Positions 52,644-61,474 of a stretch of 64,000 nt of DNA are shown one piece after another. Position 1 is the stretch's first letter. Every line of letters begins with the position of its first letter. The translations under genes and the position numbers were made by a program. Source of the stretch: Candidatus Methanomethylicia archaeon (GTDB lineage Archaea; Thermoproteota; Methanomethylicia; Culexarchaeales; Culexarchaeaceae); contig JANXEO010000001.1 in NCBI GenBank assembly GCA_025058215.1, positions 62,001-126,000 on the forward strand, read 5' to 3'. The notes beneath the pieces are model-generated. The model was not told the DNA's origin. It did not search any database and saw only the letters and a program-made list of their open reading frames with translations.

Positions 52644-52753
52644 GCCGGGGTAGCCTAGCGGTAAGGCGCAGGCCTCGAGACCAATATACTATACAGGGTT
52701 AGATAGCCTGTGTCCCTTTAGGGGACTCGCGGGTTCAAATCCCGCCCCCGGCG
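52644..52753 (+). tRNA. tRNA-Ser (anticodon CGA), intron-containing
   Basis: Acceptor stem GCCGGGG/CCCCGGC with discriminator G at 52753. D-arm GCCTAGCGGTAAGGC. Anticodon stem CAGGC/GCCTG around CTCGAGA, anticodon CGA (Ser, UCG). A long variable arm (GTCCC/GGGGAC stem) is typical of tRNA-Ser. T-arm GCGGG-TTCAAAT-CCCGC. CCA is not encoded. An intron interrupts the anticodon loop. Confidence 0.94.
52680..52704 (+). other. Intron of tRNA-Ser, after position 37
   Basis: Twenty-five bases, beginning accaat and ending ttagat, lie between position 37 and 38 of the tRNA, the canonical archaeal site. Because A flanks both ends, a one-base shift to 52681-52705 gives the same spliced tRNA. Splicing would need the archaeal endonuclease acting on a bulge-helix-bulge; the flanking bases can pair, but I did not fold it rigorously. 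Confidence 0.85.
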
Positions 52754-52859
52754 TCAAGTAAATTGATATTAAATAACCAAATTTATGAAAGGAGATTAAT
52801 TGTAGTTTCATTATTTTATATCTATCTTAGAAAATATTAAATACTTAGCAATTATAGAA

Positions 52860-53579
52860 TTGGATTTAGAGGTGACAAGTATAAGTAGATATGAAATTGT
52901 AAGATTGGAAAATGTTTCTAAAGTGTATGTTGCTGGTAAGATTAAATATCCAGCATTGAAGGGTATAAGTACGTTATTCTATAAAGGGGAATTTACAGCT
53001 ATAATGGGACCTTCAGGTTCAGGTAAATCTACGTTATTGAATTTAATAGGAGGATTGGATAAACCCACTGAAGGAAGGATAATAGTTTGTGGTAAAAATT
53101 TGGAACACATGAGTAGTGATGAACTTGCAGAGTATAGAAATGAAAAAGTGGGATTTGTATTTCAATTATTCAATTTAATTGGATACTTGAATGCTATTGA
53201 AAATGTAATGTTACCAATGGCCATAAAAAAGGTTGATTTTAAGGAGAGGAAAGAGAAAGCAATGAAGATACTTAAAATGCTTGGATTAGAAGATAAAATA
53301 AATAAGAAACCTAATGAACTTAGCGGTGGGGAAAGACAAAGAGTCGCAATAGCAAGAGCTTTAGTTAATGATCCAGAATTAATACTTGCTGATGAACCTA
53401 CAGGGAATGTTGATAGTGAAAATGCGAAAATAATCATAAATGCATTCAGGAAATTAGTTGATGAAAATGGGATTACAGTAATAATGGTTACTCACAACAT
53501 AGAGTTATCAAGATTTTGTGATAGAGTGTTAATATTGAGGGATGGCATTATAGAGAGGGAGGAGGTTATTAGAAAATGA
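52860..53579 (+). CDS. ABC transporter ATPase, MacB/LolD type
   Basis: About 239 residues. Walker A GPSGSGKST, Q-loop VFQLFNL, signature LSGGERQRV, Walker B ELILADEPTGNVDS, and H-loop TH. The start is uncertain: TTG 52860 opens the frame, GTG 52872 follows a GAG, and a TATA-like AAATATTAAATA ends about 20-25 bases before. It overlaps the next gene by 4 bases and forms a three-gene system with a secreted CARDB-like protein and an FtsX-type permease. Confidence 0.92.
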   Translation: MDLEVTSISRYEIVRLENVSKVYVAGKIKYPALKGISTLFYKGEFTAIMGPSGSGKSTLLNLIGGLDKPTEGRIIVCGKNLEHMSSDELAEYRNEKVGFVFQLFNLIGYLNAIENVMLPMAIKKVDFKERKEKAMKILKMLGLEDKINKKPNELSGGERQRVAIARALVNDPELILADEPTGNVDSENAKIIINAFRKLVDENGITVIMVTHNIELSRFCDRVLILRDGIIEREEVIRK

Positions 53580-55162
53580 AAAAGAACACAATTTCAATAT
53601 TGTTATTGCTCATGATACTAATGAATTTCTTTTCATTAAAGACCATAGATTTATGCTTAGGAAGTCCTGGAGATTTTAAATTAGTATCAGCATATTGGGG
53701 TTCTATGAATCCAATTGAAGTAAAAGGTGGAGAGTATACAACTTTAACAATACTATTAAGATATGAAGGGAGATGGAGTTTTAACAATTTAGTGGCAACA
53801 TTAAAACTTCCAAATGTAATTAAAGCATCTTACCCAGAAAATAAAGCAGTCGTATATTATAAATCAACTATATCTCCAGGAACGTTAATACAACTTGAAT
53901 ATCAATTATATATAACACCACAAGCAGCTAAGGGCATATACTTATTAACTTTGGAACTTGAATACTTTGTATCTGGATATGGATTAACTAATGAAATTCT
54001 ACAGGTACCTATCGAAATAACTGGAAAACCGGAGATAGCAGTAATAGCATTAAATGACACAATCATGGAGGGAAGACAAAAAATAATTTTAAACATAAAG
54101 AATTTTGGTAATGCAGAAGCATGCGATCTACAAATAACCAGAGCATATTCAAGTAGCATAACTGTAAACTCTATAAGTAACACGTATATCAAATGTATAA
54201 TGCCAAATGAAACTATTGAAACAATACTTGATATATATGTTCCTAGTGGTATGAGGGGGAAAAATATACAAATAAGTATTGACACAACATTTACTGGACC
54301 TAAAAACTCTATTTATACAAAGATATATAATGTTCAATTGCTTGTAAATCCACAAGAACCATCAACACAATTAGATGTGGATATAGGCATTAGAGAACTG
54401 TACATAGGGAGAATGAATAAGGTAAATTTAAAAGTAACTAATACTGCAAATAGTAATTTAAAGAATACAAAGATAAGTGTATCTACAGATGTATTATTGA
54501 AGATTTTTGGATCCACTACAATATATGTGGAGGAAATAGAGTCAAAACAAACAATAGAATTTCCAATGGACATTTATGTCCCACAAACTACCTCAGCAAC
54601 AGGTACAATAACGATATCTATAAGTTATTATGATTCTGAAAAACAAATTTCACGTAGTGAAACTCGTCAATTCACGGTTCTTTTAAGGGGATTAATAGAG
54701 ATAGTATTAACAGATGTAACAGTAATACCAGCAAATCCAAGACCTGGATCGCCATTTTCAATAACTCTAACTATTACTAACATAGGGACTTCAATTGCAT
54801 ATGCAACGTATGCAATGCCAATACTCGAAGGGCTGCCAATACAACCATTTGGATCAAGATCAGTATATGTGGGAAATGTAGATGTGAATATGCCAACAAC
54901 ATTTACATTAAATCTACAATTACTCAATACAACATTAACACAAATAACATTGCCAGTAGTATTGAAATATATGGATAATCTAAGAAATATAAGCAATGTA
55001 ACATTTAGTATAACGATAAACGTAGCTAGAATAACCGCAACTACTATAGGTGAAGGAAGAAGTATAACGCTTATAACTATACTAAATCCAATAATAATTG
55101 CATCGACAATCATAATCATATCAACTGTAATATTCATATTTATGAGGCGGAAGAGGAAATGA
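53576..55162 (+). CDS. Membrane-anchored extracellular protein with repeated beta-sandwich (CARDB/NEW3-like) domains
   Basis: 528 residues. An N-terminal signal peptide (KKNTISILLLLMILMNFFSL), about four to five beta-sandwich domains of the type found in CARDB/NEW3 modules (VKGGEYTTLTILLRYEG, GKPEIAVIALNDTIMEGRQKIILNIKNFG, PGSPFSITLTITNIGTS), then one C-terminal transmembrane helix (ILNPIIIASTIIIISTVIFIFM) and a basic tail. So it faces outward on the cell surface. Asn-rich loops could be glycosylated. It sits between the ATPase and the permease, with 4-base overlaps on both sides, so it likely works with them. Confidence 0.75.
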   Translation: MKKNTISILLLLMILMNFFSLKTIDLCLGSPGDFKLVSAYWGSMNPIEVKGGEYTTLTILLRYEGRWSFNNLVATLKLPNVIKASYPENKAVVYYKSTISPGTLIQLEYQLYITPQAAKGIYLLTLELEYFVSGYGLTNEILQVPIEITGKPEIAVIALNDTIMEGRQKIILNIKNFGNAEACDLQITRAYSSSITVNSISNTYIKCIMPNETIETILDIYVPSGMRGKNIQISIDTTFTGPKNSIYTKIYNVQLLVNPQEPSTQLDVDIGIRELYIGRMNKVNLKVTNTANSNLKNTKISVSTDVLLKIFGSTTIYVEEIESKQTIEFPMDIYVPQTTSATGTITISISYYDSEKQISRSETRQFTVLLRGLIEIVLTDVTVIPANPRPGSPFSITLTITNIGTSIAYATYAMPILEGLPIQPFGSRSVYVGNVDVNMPTTFTLNLQLLNTTLTQITLPVVLKYMDNLRNISNVTFSITINVARITATTIGEGRSITLITILNPIIIASTIIIISTVIFIFMRRKRK

Positions 55163-56346
55163 GAATAAGAGATGTTACACGTTTAGCGTTAAAACAATTA
55201 ATGGAAAGAAGATTAAGGACTATTTTAACGATGTTGGCAATAGCTGTAGGAGTTACAAGTATAATTGCACTTTCAGCACAAGTTGAAGGAGTTAAAACGG
55301 AAATTCTTAAAAACTTAGAAAAATTGGGGCCAAATACAATAATGGTGACTAGAAGAACAGCAACACTATTTACGGATGTAGACATAGCAAATTTAAAGAG
55401 TATAAGTGGAGTCGAAGCTGTTGCACCTTTATTTATATTTTCAGCAAGGGTTTCTGGAGTAGATTCAATGGTAACAGTAATTGGAGTTTCATCACTAGAT
55501 TTACTATTAATACTTGGTGAAATAAGTTTAATGAGTGGGGAATTGTATTATGATGTACCTTCACCACAAGCAATTATGGGTTACAACATAGCAGTAGATG
55601 TTACTGGTATGAATAGATTTAATGTTGGACAACCAATATTGGTACAAACTGGATCTAGAAATATAATGTTGATAGGTATTGGAATACTCAATCCTTATGG
55701 AGCTTCAACAATAGTAAATCCTGATAATTCAATATTCATATCACTAGAATACATAAAGACATTATTGAGGGTAAGTGGATATACAACATTAGTAGTAAAA
55801 GTGAGGAGTCTTGAAGAAATAAATCAAGTTATGGAGAATATAAGATACATGTTTGGTAATAGAGCAAATATAATGTCAGTGGAGCAAATCACATCTACTG
55901 TACAGTTGGTAACATCTCAAGTAAACTTATTGTTAATGAGCATAGCAGCAACATCATTTATAGCAGCTGGACTTGGGACATTTAATATAATGACAATATC
56001 AGTTTTAGAAAGAATTAGAGAGATAGGGATTTTAAAGGCTATTGGAATGAAGGATAAAGGAGTTTTAAAATTATACCTATTTCAAGGTCTAATATTAGGA
56101 TGTTTAGGAAGCCTTATTGGAATAATATTTGGATTGATAATATCATATGTAATTCCATTAGTAATCGGTGACAATATCACTAGACTTGGAATTATGGGGA
56201 GAAATACTTCATATACACCAATAATAACAATACAAAATATACTTGTAGCAACTATAATAGCAATAATGGTAACGTTAATAGCCTCAGCTTACCCATCTTG
56301 GAAAGCAGCAAAAATGAAGCCAGTAGATGCTTTGAGATATGAATAA
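55159..56346 (+). CDS. ABC transporter permease, MacB/FtsX family
   Basis: 395 residues. One N-terminal membrane segment (LRTILTMLAIAVGVTSIIALSAQ), a large extracellular MacB-like core domain (about residues 45-260), then three membrane helices, with LERIREIGILKAIGMKDKGVLKLYLFQG and a final YPSWKAAKMKPVDALRYE as in MacB/LolC. Such systems move lipids or peptides or drive surface remodelling with ATPases like that at 52860. Substrate unknown. Confidence 0.9.
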   Translation: MRIRDVTRLALKQLMERRLRTILTMLAIAVGVTSIIALSAQVEGVKTEILKNLEKLGPNTIMVTRRTATLFTDVDIANLKSISGVEAVAPLFIFSARVSGVDSMVTVIGVSSLDLLLILGEISLMSGELYYDVPSPQAIMGYNIAVDVTGMNRFNVGQPILVQTGSRNIMLIGIGILNPYGASTIVNPDNSIFISLEYIKTLLRVSGYTTLVVKVRSLEEINQVMENIRYMFGNRANIMSVEQITSTVQLVTSQVNLLLMSIAATSFIAAGLGTFNIMTISVLERIREIGILKAIGMKDKGVLKLYLFQGLILGCLGSLIGIIFGLIISYVIPLVIGDNITRLGIMGRNTSYTPIITIQNILVATIIAIMVTLIASAYPSWKAAKMKPVDALRYE

Positions 56347-56442
56347 AAAGTTAATTTTATACTTTCTTTGATTTTAAATGTCATGGAAATTCATAAATAT
56401 TAGCTAAATTAAGTATTTAATAGCAATAATTGGTGAAGAATA

Positions 56443-56862
56443 ATGGTTTCAAAAGAATTACTTGAATTATTAAATGTAGCTATAGCTTCTGAAATGCAAG
56501 TTTCAATACAATATATGTGGCAACATGTACAATGGAGTGGAGTAAAGGGATTAGCTGTAAAAGACACTCTGAAAAATATTGCAATACAAGAAATGAAACA
56601 TGCAGAGAAAATAGCTGAAAGGCTATTTTATTTAGGTGGAAAACCAACAACAAAACCAAAGGAAATATTTGTAGGAGAAACACTAAAAGAAATGATTGAA
56701 AGAAATGTAAGAGATGAAGAAGAAGCAATAACACTATATAAGAAGATAATTAAAAAGGCTTTAGATGAAGGTGATGAAGTAACAGCACAAATATTTAGAG
56801 AAATACTAGTTGAAGAAGAAGACCACCACGATACATTTACAACTATATTGGAAGACCTATAA
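56443..56862 (+). CDS. Bacterioferritin-like diiron protein
   Basis: 139-residue four-helix protein. Diiron ligands by alignment to bacterioferritin are E17, E50, H53, E93, E126 and H129, each one position lower than in E. coli Bfr. M51 stands where the heme-ligating methionine is found, though the EMxH form also occurs without heme. Role: iron storage or oxidative protection (family). ATG 56443 follows GGTGAAG and a TATA-like AGTATTTAAT about 25-30 bases upstream. Dps-like function is an alternative. Confidence 0.88.
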   Translation: MVSKELLELLNVAIASEMQVSIQYMWQHVQWSGVKGLAVKDTLKNIAIQEMKHAEKIAERLFYLGGKPTTKPKEIFVGETLKEMIERNVRDEEEAITLYKKIIKKALDEGDEVTAQIFREILVEEEDHHDTFTTILEDL

Positions 56863-56903
56863 TTACATCATCTACTAATTTTACTTTTTCAATATCCATC
56901 TAT

Positions 56904-58097
56904 TTACGTATATTTTTTAAATTGAAATAAGGTTTTACGCATAATTAAACCAGTAAACTGAACTGTTAAAAATGCTAAAAAGGTTAATATTGGTAAAATC
57001 CACAGAAATACTGAATAACTACCCATAAAACTTATCATAAATCCAAACATTAACGGTCCTATAAGGAAACCAGCATCAAAAGCTATGGAGTATATACCAG
57101 AACCAAACCCTCTAATTTCACGTGGTAGATTGCCTAAAGCAAGTAATTGTATTGCAGGAACCCATAAACCTGTCCCTATACCGACTAGAATAGCTGCTAA
57201 AAAAGCTAATGGAGGAAATGGAGAAATATTTAAAATAACATATCCAGAGGTTATTGTTATAGCGCCTATAGATGCCACTAAAATTGGACCATGTTTATCT
57301 GCAATTCTGCCACTAATGGCTCTAGTTATTATACTAGCTCCACCATTGATACTTGAATAAAAGCCGTAGATAGATATTCCAAGGCCTATGCTAACATAGT
57401 ATGCTGGTAAAAATGTTCCTACACCACTAATAGCCATGGAATGAAAGATTACAGCAAGCATTCCACCAATAAAATTCACTTTTAAAAGCTTTTTAATATC
57501 TTTAAGTTCATTTGAACTTTTACTATACTTAATGGTTTCCTTTGGGGCTAACCTACTTACATAATATACTAATATTAAAGCAATGAAAACAAAGAAGAAA
57601 CTTATTATAAATATATATCTTAAGCCTATCAAGTCAGCTAGATATCCTCCAACACCAGGACCTAAGAATTGACTAACTCCAAACATTGTACTTCTCCACC
57701 CTAATGTTTCTCCAATTCTATCAGATGGGGAAAGATCTATAGCAGTAGATATTGAAGCAGGCATGAAAAATGCTGCAGCTAAACCACTCATTATTCTACC
57801 AATAGCAAACATAAACACATTATTAGACATAAAGTATATGATTGCAGCTACACAACTTAATAGAGTTCCAAGAATTAAGGTTTCAAATTTCTTTCCGCGA
57901 TCCACAATTAAACCTACGAAAGGTCTAAGAATTATGGTAACAGCTGATGATATTGATGAAAGTAATCCAATTAATACAGCATCAGCCCCTAAAGATAATG
58001 CATATGGTGATATAATTGGAGAAGCTATCATTCCACCCATGAAGAATACTAGTGTTGAGATATGTAGTAGCCACACTATCTTTATTAGGTTAACCAT
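56904..58097 (-). CDS. MFS transporter (drug-efflux-like)
   Basis: 397 residues, about twelve hydrophobic segments. The loop RPFVGLIVDRGKKFE after helix 2 and ARAISGRIADKHGP in the second half are the MFS signatures; GLAAAFFMPASISTAIDLSP fits efflux-type members. Substrate unknown. It starts at ATG 58097 and is flanked by the ferritin-like gene (convergent) and rpsS. Confidence 0.8.
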   Translation of the reverse strand: MVNLIKIVWLLHISTLVFFMGGMIASPIISPYALSLGADAVLIGLLSSISSAVTIILRPFVGLIVDRGKKFETLILGTLLSCVAAIIYFMSNNVFMFAIGRIMSGLAAAFFMPASISTAIDLSPSDRIGETLGWRSTMFGVSQFLGPGVGGYLADLIGLRYIFIISFFFVFIALILVYYVSRLAPKETIKYSKSSNELKDIKKLLKVNFIGGMLAVIFHSMAISGVGTFLPAYYVSIGLGISIYGFYSSINGGASIITRAISGRIADKHGPILVASIGAITITSGYVILNISPFPPLAFLAAILVGIGTGLWVPAIQLLALGNLPREIRGFGSGIYSIAFDAGFLIGPLMFGFMISFMGSYSVFLWILPILTFLAFLTVQFTGLIMRKTLFQFKKYT

Positions 58098-58147
58098 TAT
58101 AACCAGTATTTTAAATTAATATTTAAAAGTATACTTTGAATATAAAT

Positions 58148-58555
58148 TTACTTTAATGGTACGTACATACTTGATCTTGTAGCTTTTAAGCCTGGAGCTC
58201 CATGAACAACTTTCTTGTTTGTTATAGCAAATTCACCGAGATAGTGACCTATCATTTCAGGTGTTATTTCAACTGGAACAAAATCTTTACCATTATGAAC
58301 ATATATGGTTAAACCAATCATTTCAGGCAATATTATCATATCCCTACAATGTGTACGTATTTTAATATCTTTTTTACCTTCATCAATTAACTTTTTACTC
58401 TCTCTAATTTTCTCTAAGAGTATACGTTGTTGAGGAGTTAATCCTCTCCTTAGACTTCTCTTCTGTCTAGCTGGAAGTAAATTTACAAATTGATCCATTG
58501 GCATATTTAATAATTTGGAAAGGGGATAACCTCTATATGTGAATTCACGTGGCAT
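58148..58555 (-). CDS. rpsS: Ribosomal protein S19
   Basis: About 135 residues, small-subunit protein near the decoding head. [68 protein letters not shown] and the end [10 protein letters not shown] are typical of archaeal S19. ATG 58555 follows AGGTG; the further upstream open frame is not part of the protein. Normally S19 sits between L2 and L22 on the same strand; here it is alone and points away from L22. Confidence 0.96.
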   Translation of the reverse strand: MPREFTYRGYPLSKLLNMPMDQFVNLLPARQKRSLRRGLTPQQRILLEKIRESKKLIDEGKKDIKIRTHCRDMIILPEMIGLTIYVHNGKDFVPVEITPEMIGHYLGEFAITNKKVVHGAPGLKATRSSMYVPLK

Positions 58556-58659
58556 CTTAATACACCTATAATCCCAGTATGTTAATACAGATATCATTAA
58601 TAAATTTATCTCAGTTGAAATTTATGAGCTTCTATTTATTAGCCATGAAAGCAAAGTTT

Positions 58660-58718
58660 TTATAGTATTTAATTTAAAAATGCTTAGTCTAGTCAATGTA
58701 AATGTATAGGAGAAAAGA
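58660..58718 (+). promoter_or_regulatory. Promoter and ribosome-binding site of the L22-L32e operon
   Basis: TAGTATTTAATTTAAAA (about 58659-58675) is a strong TATA-like sequence about 26-30 bases before a predicted start near 58693. TAGGAGAAAAG at about 58708-58718 is the ribosome-binding site for ATG 58722. Confidence 0.5.
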
Positions 58719-58721
58719 ATC

Positions 58722-59186
58722 ATGCCTAATTGGGGATATTCAATAAAGGAATTAGACCCTGAAAAAAGTGCTATAGCTTCAGGTAGAGATTTAAATATTT
58801 CATATAAGGCTGCTTGTGAAATATGTAATTTTATTCGTGGTATGAAACTTGATGAAGCAATTGAATATTTAGAAAAAGTTGTTAAGAAGGATAAACCAAT
58901 ACCATATACTAGATTCACAGGTAAAATAGCTCATCACAGAGGTATACAAGGTAGGGCTGTTGTAAAATATCCTGTTAAAGCTTCAAAAGAAATAATTAAA
59001 GTATTAAAAAATGTTAAAGCTAATGCAGAATATAAAGGTTTAGATATAAGTAAGTTAAAATTGGTACATATTGCAGCTATGAAGGGACCTATTTTAAAAA
59101 GATATACTGAAAGAGCATTTGGAAGATCAACTCCACATAACATACAACTGGTACATATAGAAGTAGCGGTATTGGAGGAGGAATAA
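58722..59186 (+). CDS. rplV: Ribosomal protein L22
   Basis: 154-residue large-subunit protein lining the exit tunnel. SAIASGRDLNISYKAACEICNFIRGMKLDEAIEYLEKVV and RAFGRSTPHNIQLVHIEVAVLEEE match archaeal L22. First gene of the plus-strand operon; rpsC follows within 3 bases. Confidence 0.96.
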   Translation: MPNWGYSIKELDPEKSAIASGRDLNISYKAACEICNFIRGMKLDEAIEYLEKVVKKDKPIPYTRFTGKIAHHRGIQGRAVVKYPVKASKEIIKVLKNVKANAEYKGLDISKLKLVHIAAMKGPILKRYTERAFGRSTPHNIQLVHIEVAVLEEE

Positions 59187-59189
59187 AAA

Positions 59190-59828
59190 GTGAGTATAAA
59201 AAAGTACTTTGTACATGAAGGATACAAAAAAATGCAAATAGATGAATATTTAGCTAAAGAATTTGAAAAAGCAGGATATGCTGGAATGGAAATTTACAAA
59301 ACTCCACTAGGAATGAGAATAACTATCTATGCTGAGCGTCCAGGATTAATAATAGGGAGAGGTGGACAAACAATAAAGAAACTTGCAGAAACATTAGAGA
59401 AAAGATTTGGTGTAGAAAGACCACAAATTGCAATAGCACAAATACAAACACCAGAGTTAAATGCTAAAGTTATGGCATTAAGAATTGCAAGAGCAATGGA
59501 GAAAGGTGTAAACTTCAGAAGAGCAGCCTTCGTAGCACTTAGACAAATAATGGAAGCAGGTGCAAGAGGTGCAGAAATAATAATAAGTGGAAAACTAAGG
59601 TCTGAAAGAGCAAATTATGAGAAAGTAAAAGCTGGTGAACTTCTTAAAGTTGGAGAAAAGAAGGAATTGTATGTAGATGAAGGTAAAGCTGAAATACTCT
59701 TGAAACCTGGAAAATATGGTATAAAAGTTAGAATAATGCCACCAGTAAAAATGCCTGATGAAATAATGATAAAAGAAAAAATTGAAGAAAAAGAGGTGAA
59801 AGAAATTGGCGATACTAAGAGTGGATGA
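59190..59828 (+). CDS. rpsC: Ribosomal protein S3
   Basis: 212 residues with the KH domain (RPGLIIGRGGQTIKKLAETLEKRFG) and the C-terminal S3 domain (AEIIISGKLRSERANYEK). Binds mRNA at the entry channel. Starts at GTG 59190 after the GGAGGAGGAATAAAAA end of rplV. Its last 23 bases overlap rpmC. Confidence 0.96.
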   Translation: MSIKKYFVHEGYKKMQIDEYLAKEFEKAGYAGMEIYKTPLGMRITIYAERPGLIIGRGGQTIKKLAETLEKRFGVERPQIAIAQIQTPELNAKVMALRIARAMEKGVNFRRAAFVALRQIMEAGARGAEIIISGKLRSERANYEKVKAGELLKVGEKKELYVDEGKAEILLKPGKYGIKVRIMPPVKMPDEIMIKEKIEEKEVKEIGDTKSG

Positions 59829-60024
59829 TATAAGGAAAATGACTCCAGAACAGAGAATGGAGAAATTAAATGAACTTAGAAGGGAATTAGCTAAACTTAG
59901 AGCATTGGCAGCTTCAGGAGCACCATTAGATAATCCTAAAAAGATTAAGGAAATAAGGAAAGCTATTGCAAGAATATTAACTGTAGAAAATGAATTAAAA
60001 AGGAAAGAGGTGAAGAAGAAATGA
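59806..60024 (+). CDS. rpmC: Ribosomal protein L29
   Basis: 72-residue helical protein at the exit tunnel. LRVDDIRKMTPEQRMEKLNELRRELAKLRALAASG is the family pattern. TTG 59806 is the start, preceded by GAGGTGAAAGAAA inside rpsC. It overlaps the RNase P gene by 4 bases. Confidence 0.94.
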   Translation: MAILRVDDIRKMTPEQRMEKLNELRRELAKLRALAASGAPLDNPKKIKEIRKAIARILTVENELKRKEVKKK

Positions 60025-60314
60025 CTATTACTGCAAAAAATATAATTATGCATGAATTAATTGGTTTAAAGGTTAAGGTTAGTGAATGTAGAAATCCAAG
60101 TTGTATTGGAATTGAAGGTATAGTTGTAGATGAAACTATGAAGACAATAAAAATAAAAGATAAAAGGGATTGTAGAATAAAGGTTATTCCAAAAATGAAT
60201 ACAAAATTCATATTTGAAACTGAAATTGGAGAATTAGTTGAAGTTGATGGAAACGTAATACTTGCAAGACCTGAAGACAGATTGAAAAGAATTCCAAAAA
60301 GGAGATGGTGGTAA
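60021..60314 (+). CDS. rnp1: RNase P protein component 1 (Rpp29)
   Basis: 97-residue Sm-like protein of archaeal RNase P, which trims tRNA 5' ends. [35 protein letters not shown] is the fold's conserved core. As in many archaea it sits between L29 and S17. The stop TAA overlaps the S17 start ATG (TAATG). Confidence 0.93.
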   Translation: MTITAKNIIMHELIGLKVKVSECRNPSCIGIEGIVVDETMKTIKIKDKRDCRIKVIPKMNTKFIFETEIGELVEVDGNVILARPEDRLKRIPKRRWW

Positions 60315-60658
60315 TGAATAAAGTAAGGAATATAGGTATACCAGATATTAAACAACCAGCAGAGACATGTAATGATCCACTATGTCCATTTCATGGTAAA
60401 CTTAGTGTAAGGGGAAGGATAATTGAGGGAATAGTTGTAAGTGCAAAAATGAAGAAAAATGTAGTTGTACAAAGAGATTATTTAAAATATGTAAGTAAAT
60501 ATCAGAGGTATGAAAGAAGAAGATCAAAAATACATGCATATAATCCACCATGTATAAATGCAAAAGAAGGTGATAAAGTAAAAATAGTTGAATGTAGACC
60601 AATAAATAAGACTACATCATTTGTGGTAATAGAAGTAGGAGGAGGGAAAAATGGCTAA
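60314..60658 (+). CDS. rpsQ: Ribosomal protein S17
   Basis: 114 residues. [60 protein letters not shown] is typical of archaeal S17, with an extended N-terminus. The ATG at 60314 is preferred to 60305, because GGAGATGGTGG just before it is the ribosome-binding site. Confidence 0.95.
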   Translation: MNKVRNIGIPDIKQPAETCNDPLCPFHGKLSVRGRIIEGIVVSAKMKKNVVVQRDYLKYVSKYQRYERRRSKIHAYNPPCINAKEGDKVKIVECRPINKTTSFVVIEVGGGKNG

Positions 60659-61079
60659 AAGAGGTGCTAAAGGAGCTGTTGGAGTATCATATAGACATGG
60701 TGTAAGCCCAGGATTACCTGCAGGAGCATATGTTAAATGCGCAGATAATAGTGGTGCAAGGATTGTACAAATAATTGGAGTTGTAGGTATTAAAACAAGG
60801 CTTAGGAGGCTTCCAGCAGCTTCAGTTGGAGATATGGTGATAGTATCAGTAAAAGTTGGAAGTCCAGATGTTAAAAGACAAAAACTTAGAGCTATAGTTA
60901 TTAGACAAAAGAAACCTTACAGGAGGCTTGATGGTACATGGATTCAATTTGAAGATAATGCTGTTGTAATAGTAACTCCTGAAGGTGAACCAAAAGGAAC
61001 AGATATAAGAGGAGCTGTGGCGAGGGAAGCTGCTGAAAGATGGCCAAAAATAGCTGCTTTAGCAAGTATAATAATATGA
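60651..61079 (+). CDS. rplN: Ribosomal protein L14
   Basis: 142 residues. [23 protein letters not shown] and [18 protein letters not shown] with the C-terminal [17 protein letters not shown] are L14 landmarks. It overlaps rpsQ by 8 bases after a GGAGGAGGG site. Confidence 0.96.
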   Translation: MAKRGAKGAVGVSYRHGVSPGLPAGAYVKCADNSGARIVQIIGVVGIKTRLRRLPAASVGDMVIVSVKVGSPDVKRQKLRAIVIRQKKPYRRLDGTWIQFEDNAVVIVTPEGEPKGTDIRGAVAREAAERWPKIAALASIII

Positions 61080-61096
61080 TTGTTTGAGGTGTGATA

Positions 61097-61474
61097 ATGT
61101 ATTGGAAAACTAGATCTAAAAAACCATCAAAACAGAGAAAAGCAATATATAAAGCTCCATTACATAAAAGGCATAAACTTGTATCAGCTCCCCTATCACC
61201 AGAATTAAGGAGACAATATAGTAGAAGGTCTTTCCCCATTAGAAAGGGGGATACGGTACTCATAATGAGGGGAGATTTTGCTGGAGTTGAAGGAAAAGTG
61301 GTAAAGGTGAATTTAAAGAAAATGAGGATTTACGTTGAAAATGCAACACGTAAAAAAGCTGATGGAACGGTAATACATGCCCCTATACACCCATCAAAAG
61401 TTATGATAATAAAACTTGATTTATCAGATAAAAGGAGGAAGGAGGCTTTAGAAAGGGTGATAAAAAGTGGGTAG
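61097..61474 (+). CDS. rplX: Ribosomal protein L24
   Basis: 125 residues with a KOW motif (RKGDTVLIMRGDFAGVEGKVVKVN). ATG 61097 lies five bases after GAGGTG; the in-frame GTG at 61091 overlaps that site. It overlaps S4e by 8 bases. Confidence 0.95.
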   Translation: MYWKTRSKKPSKQRKAIYKAPLHKRHKLVSAPLSPELRRQYSRRSFPIRKGDTVLIMRGDFAGVEGKVVKVNLKKMRIYVENATRKKADGTVIHAPIHPSKVMIIKLDLSDKRRKEALERVIKSG

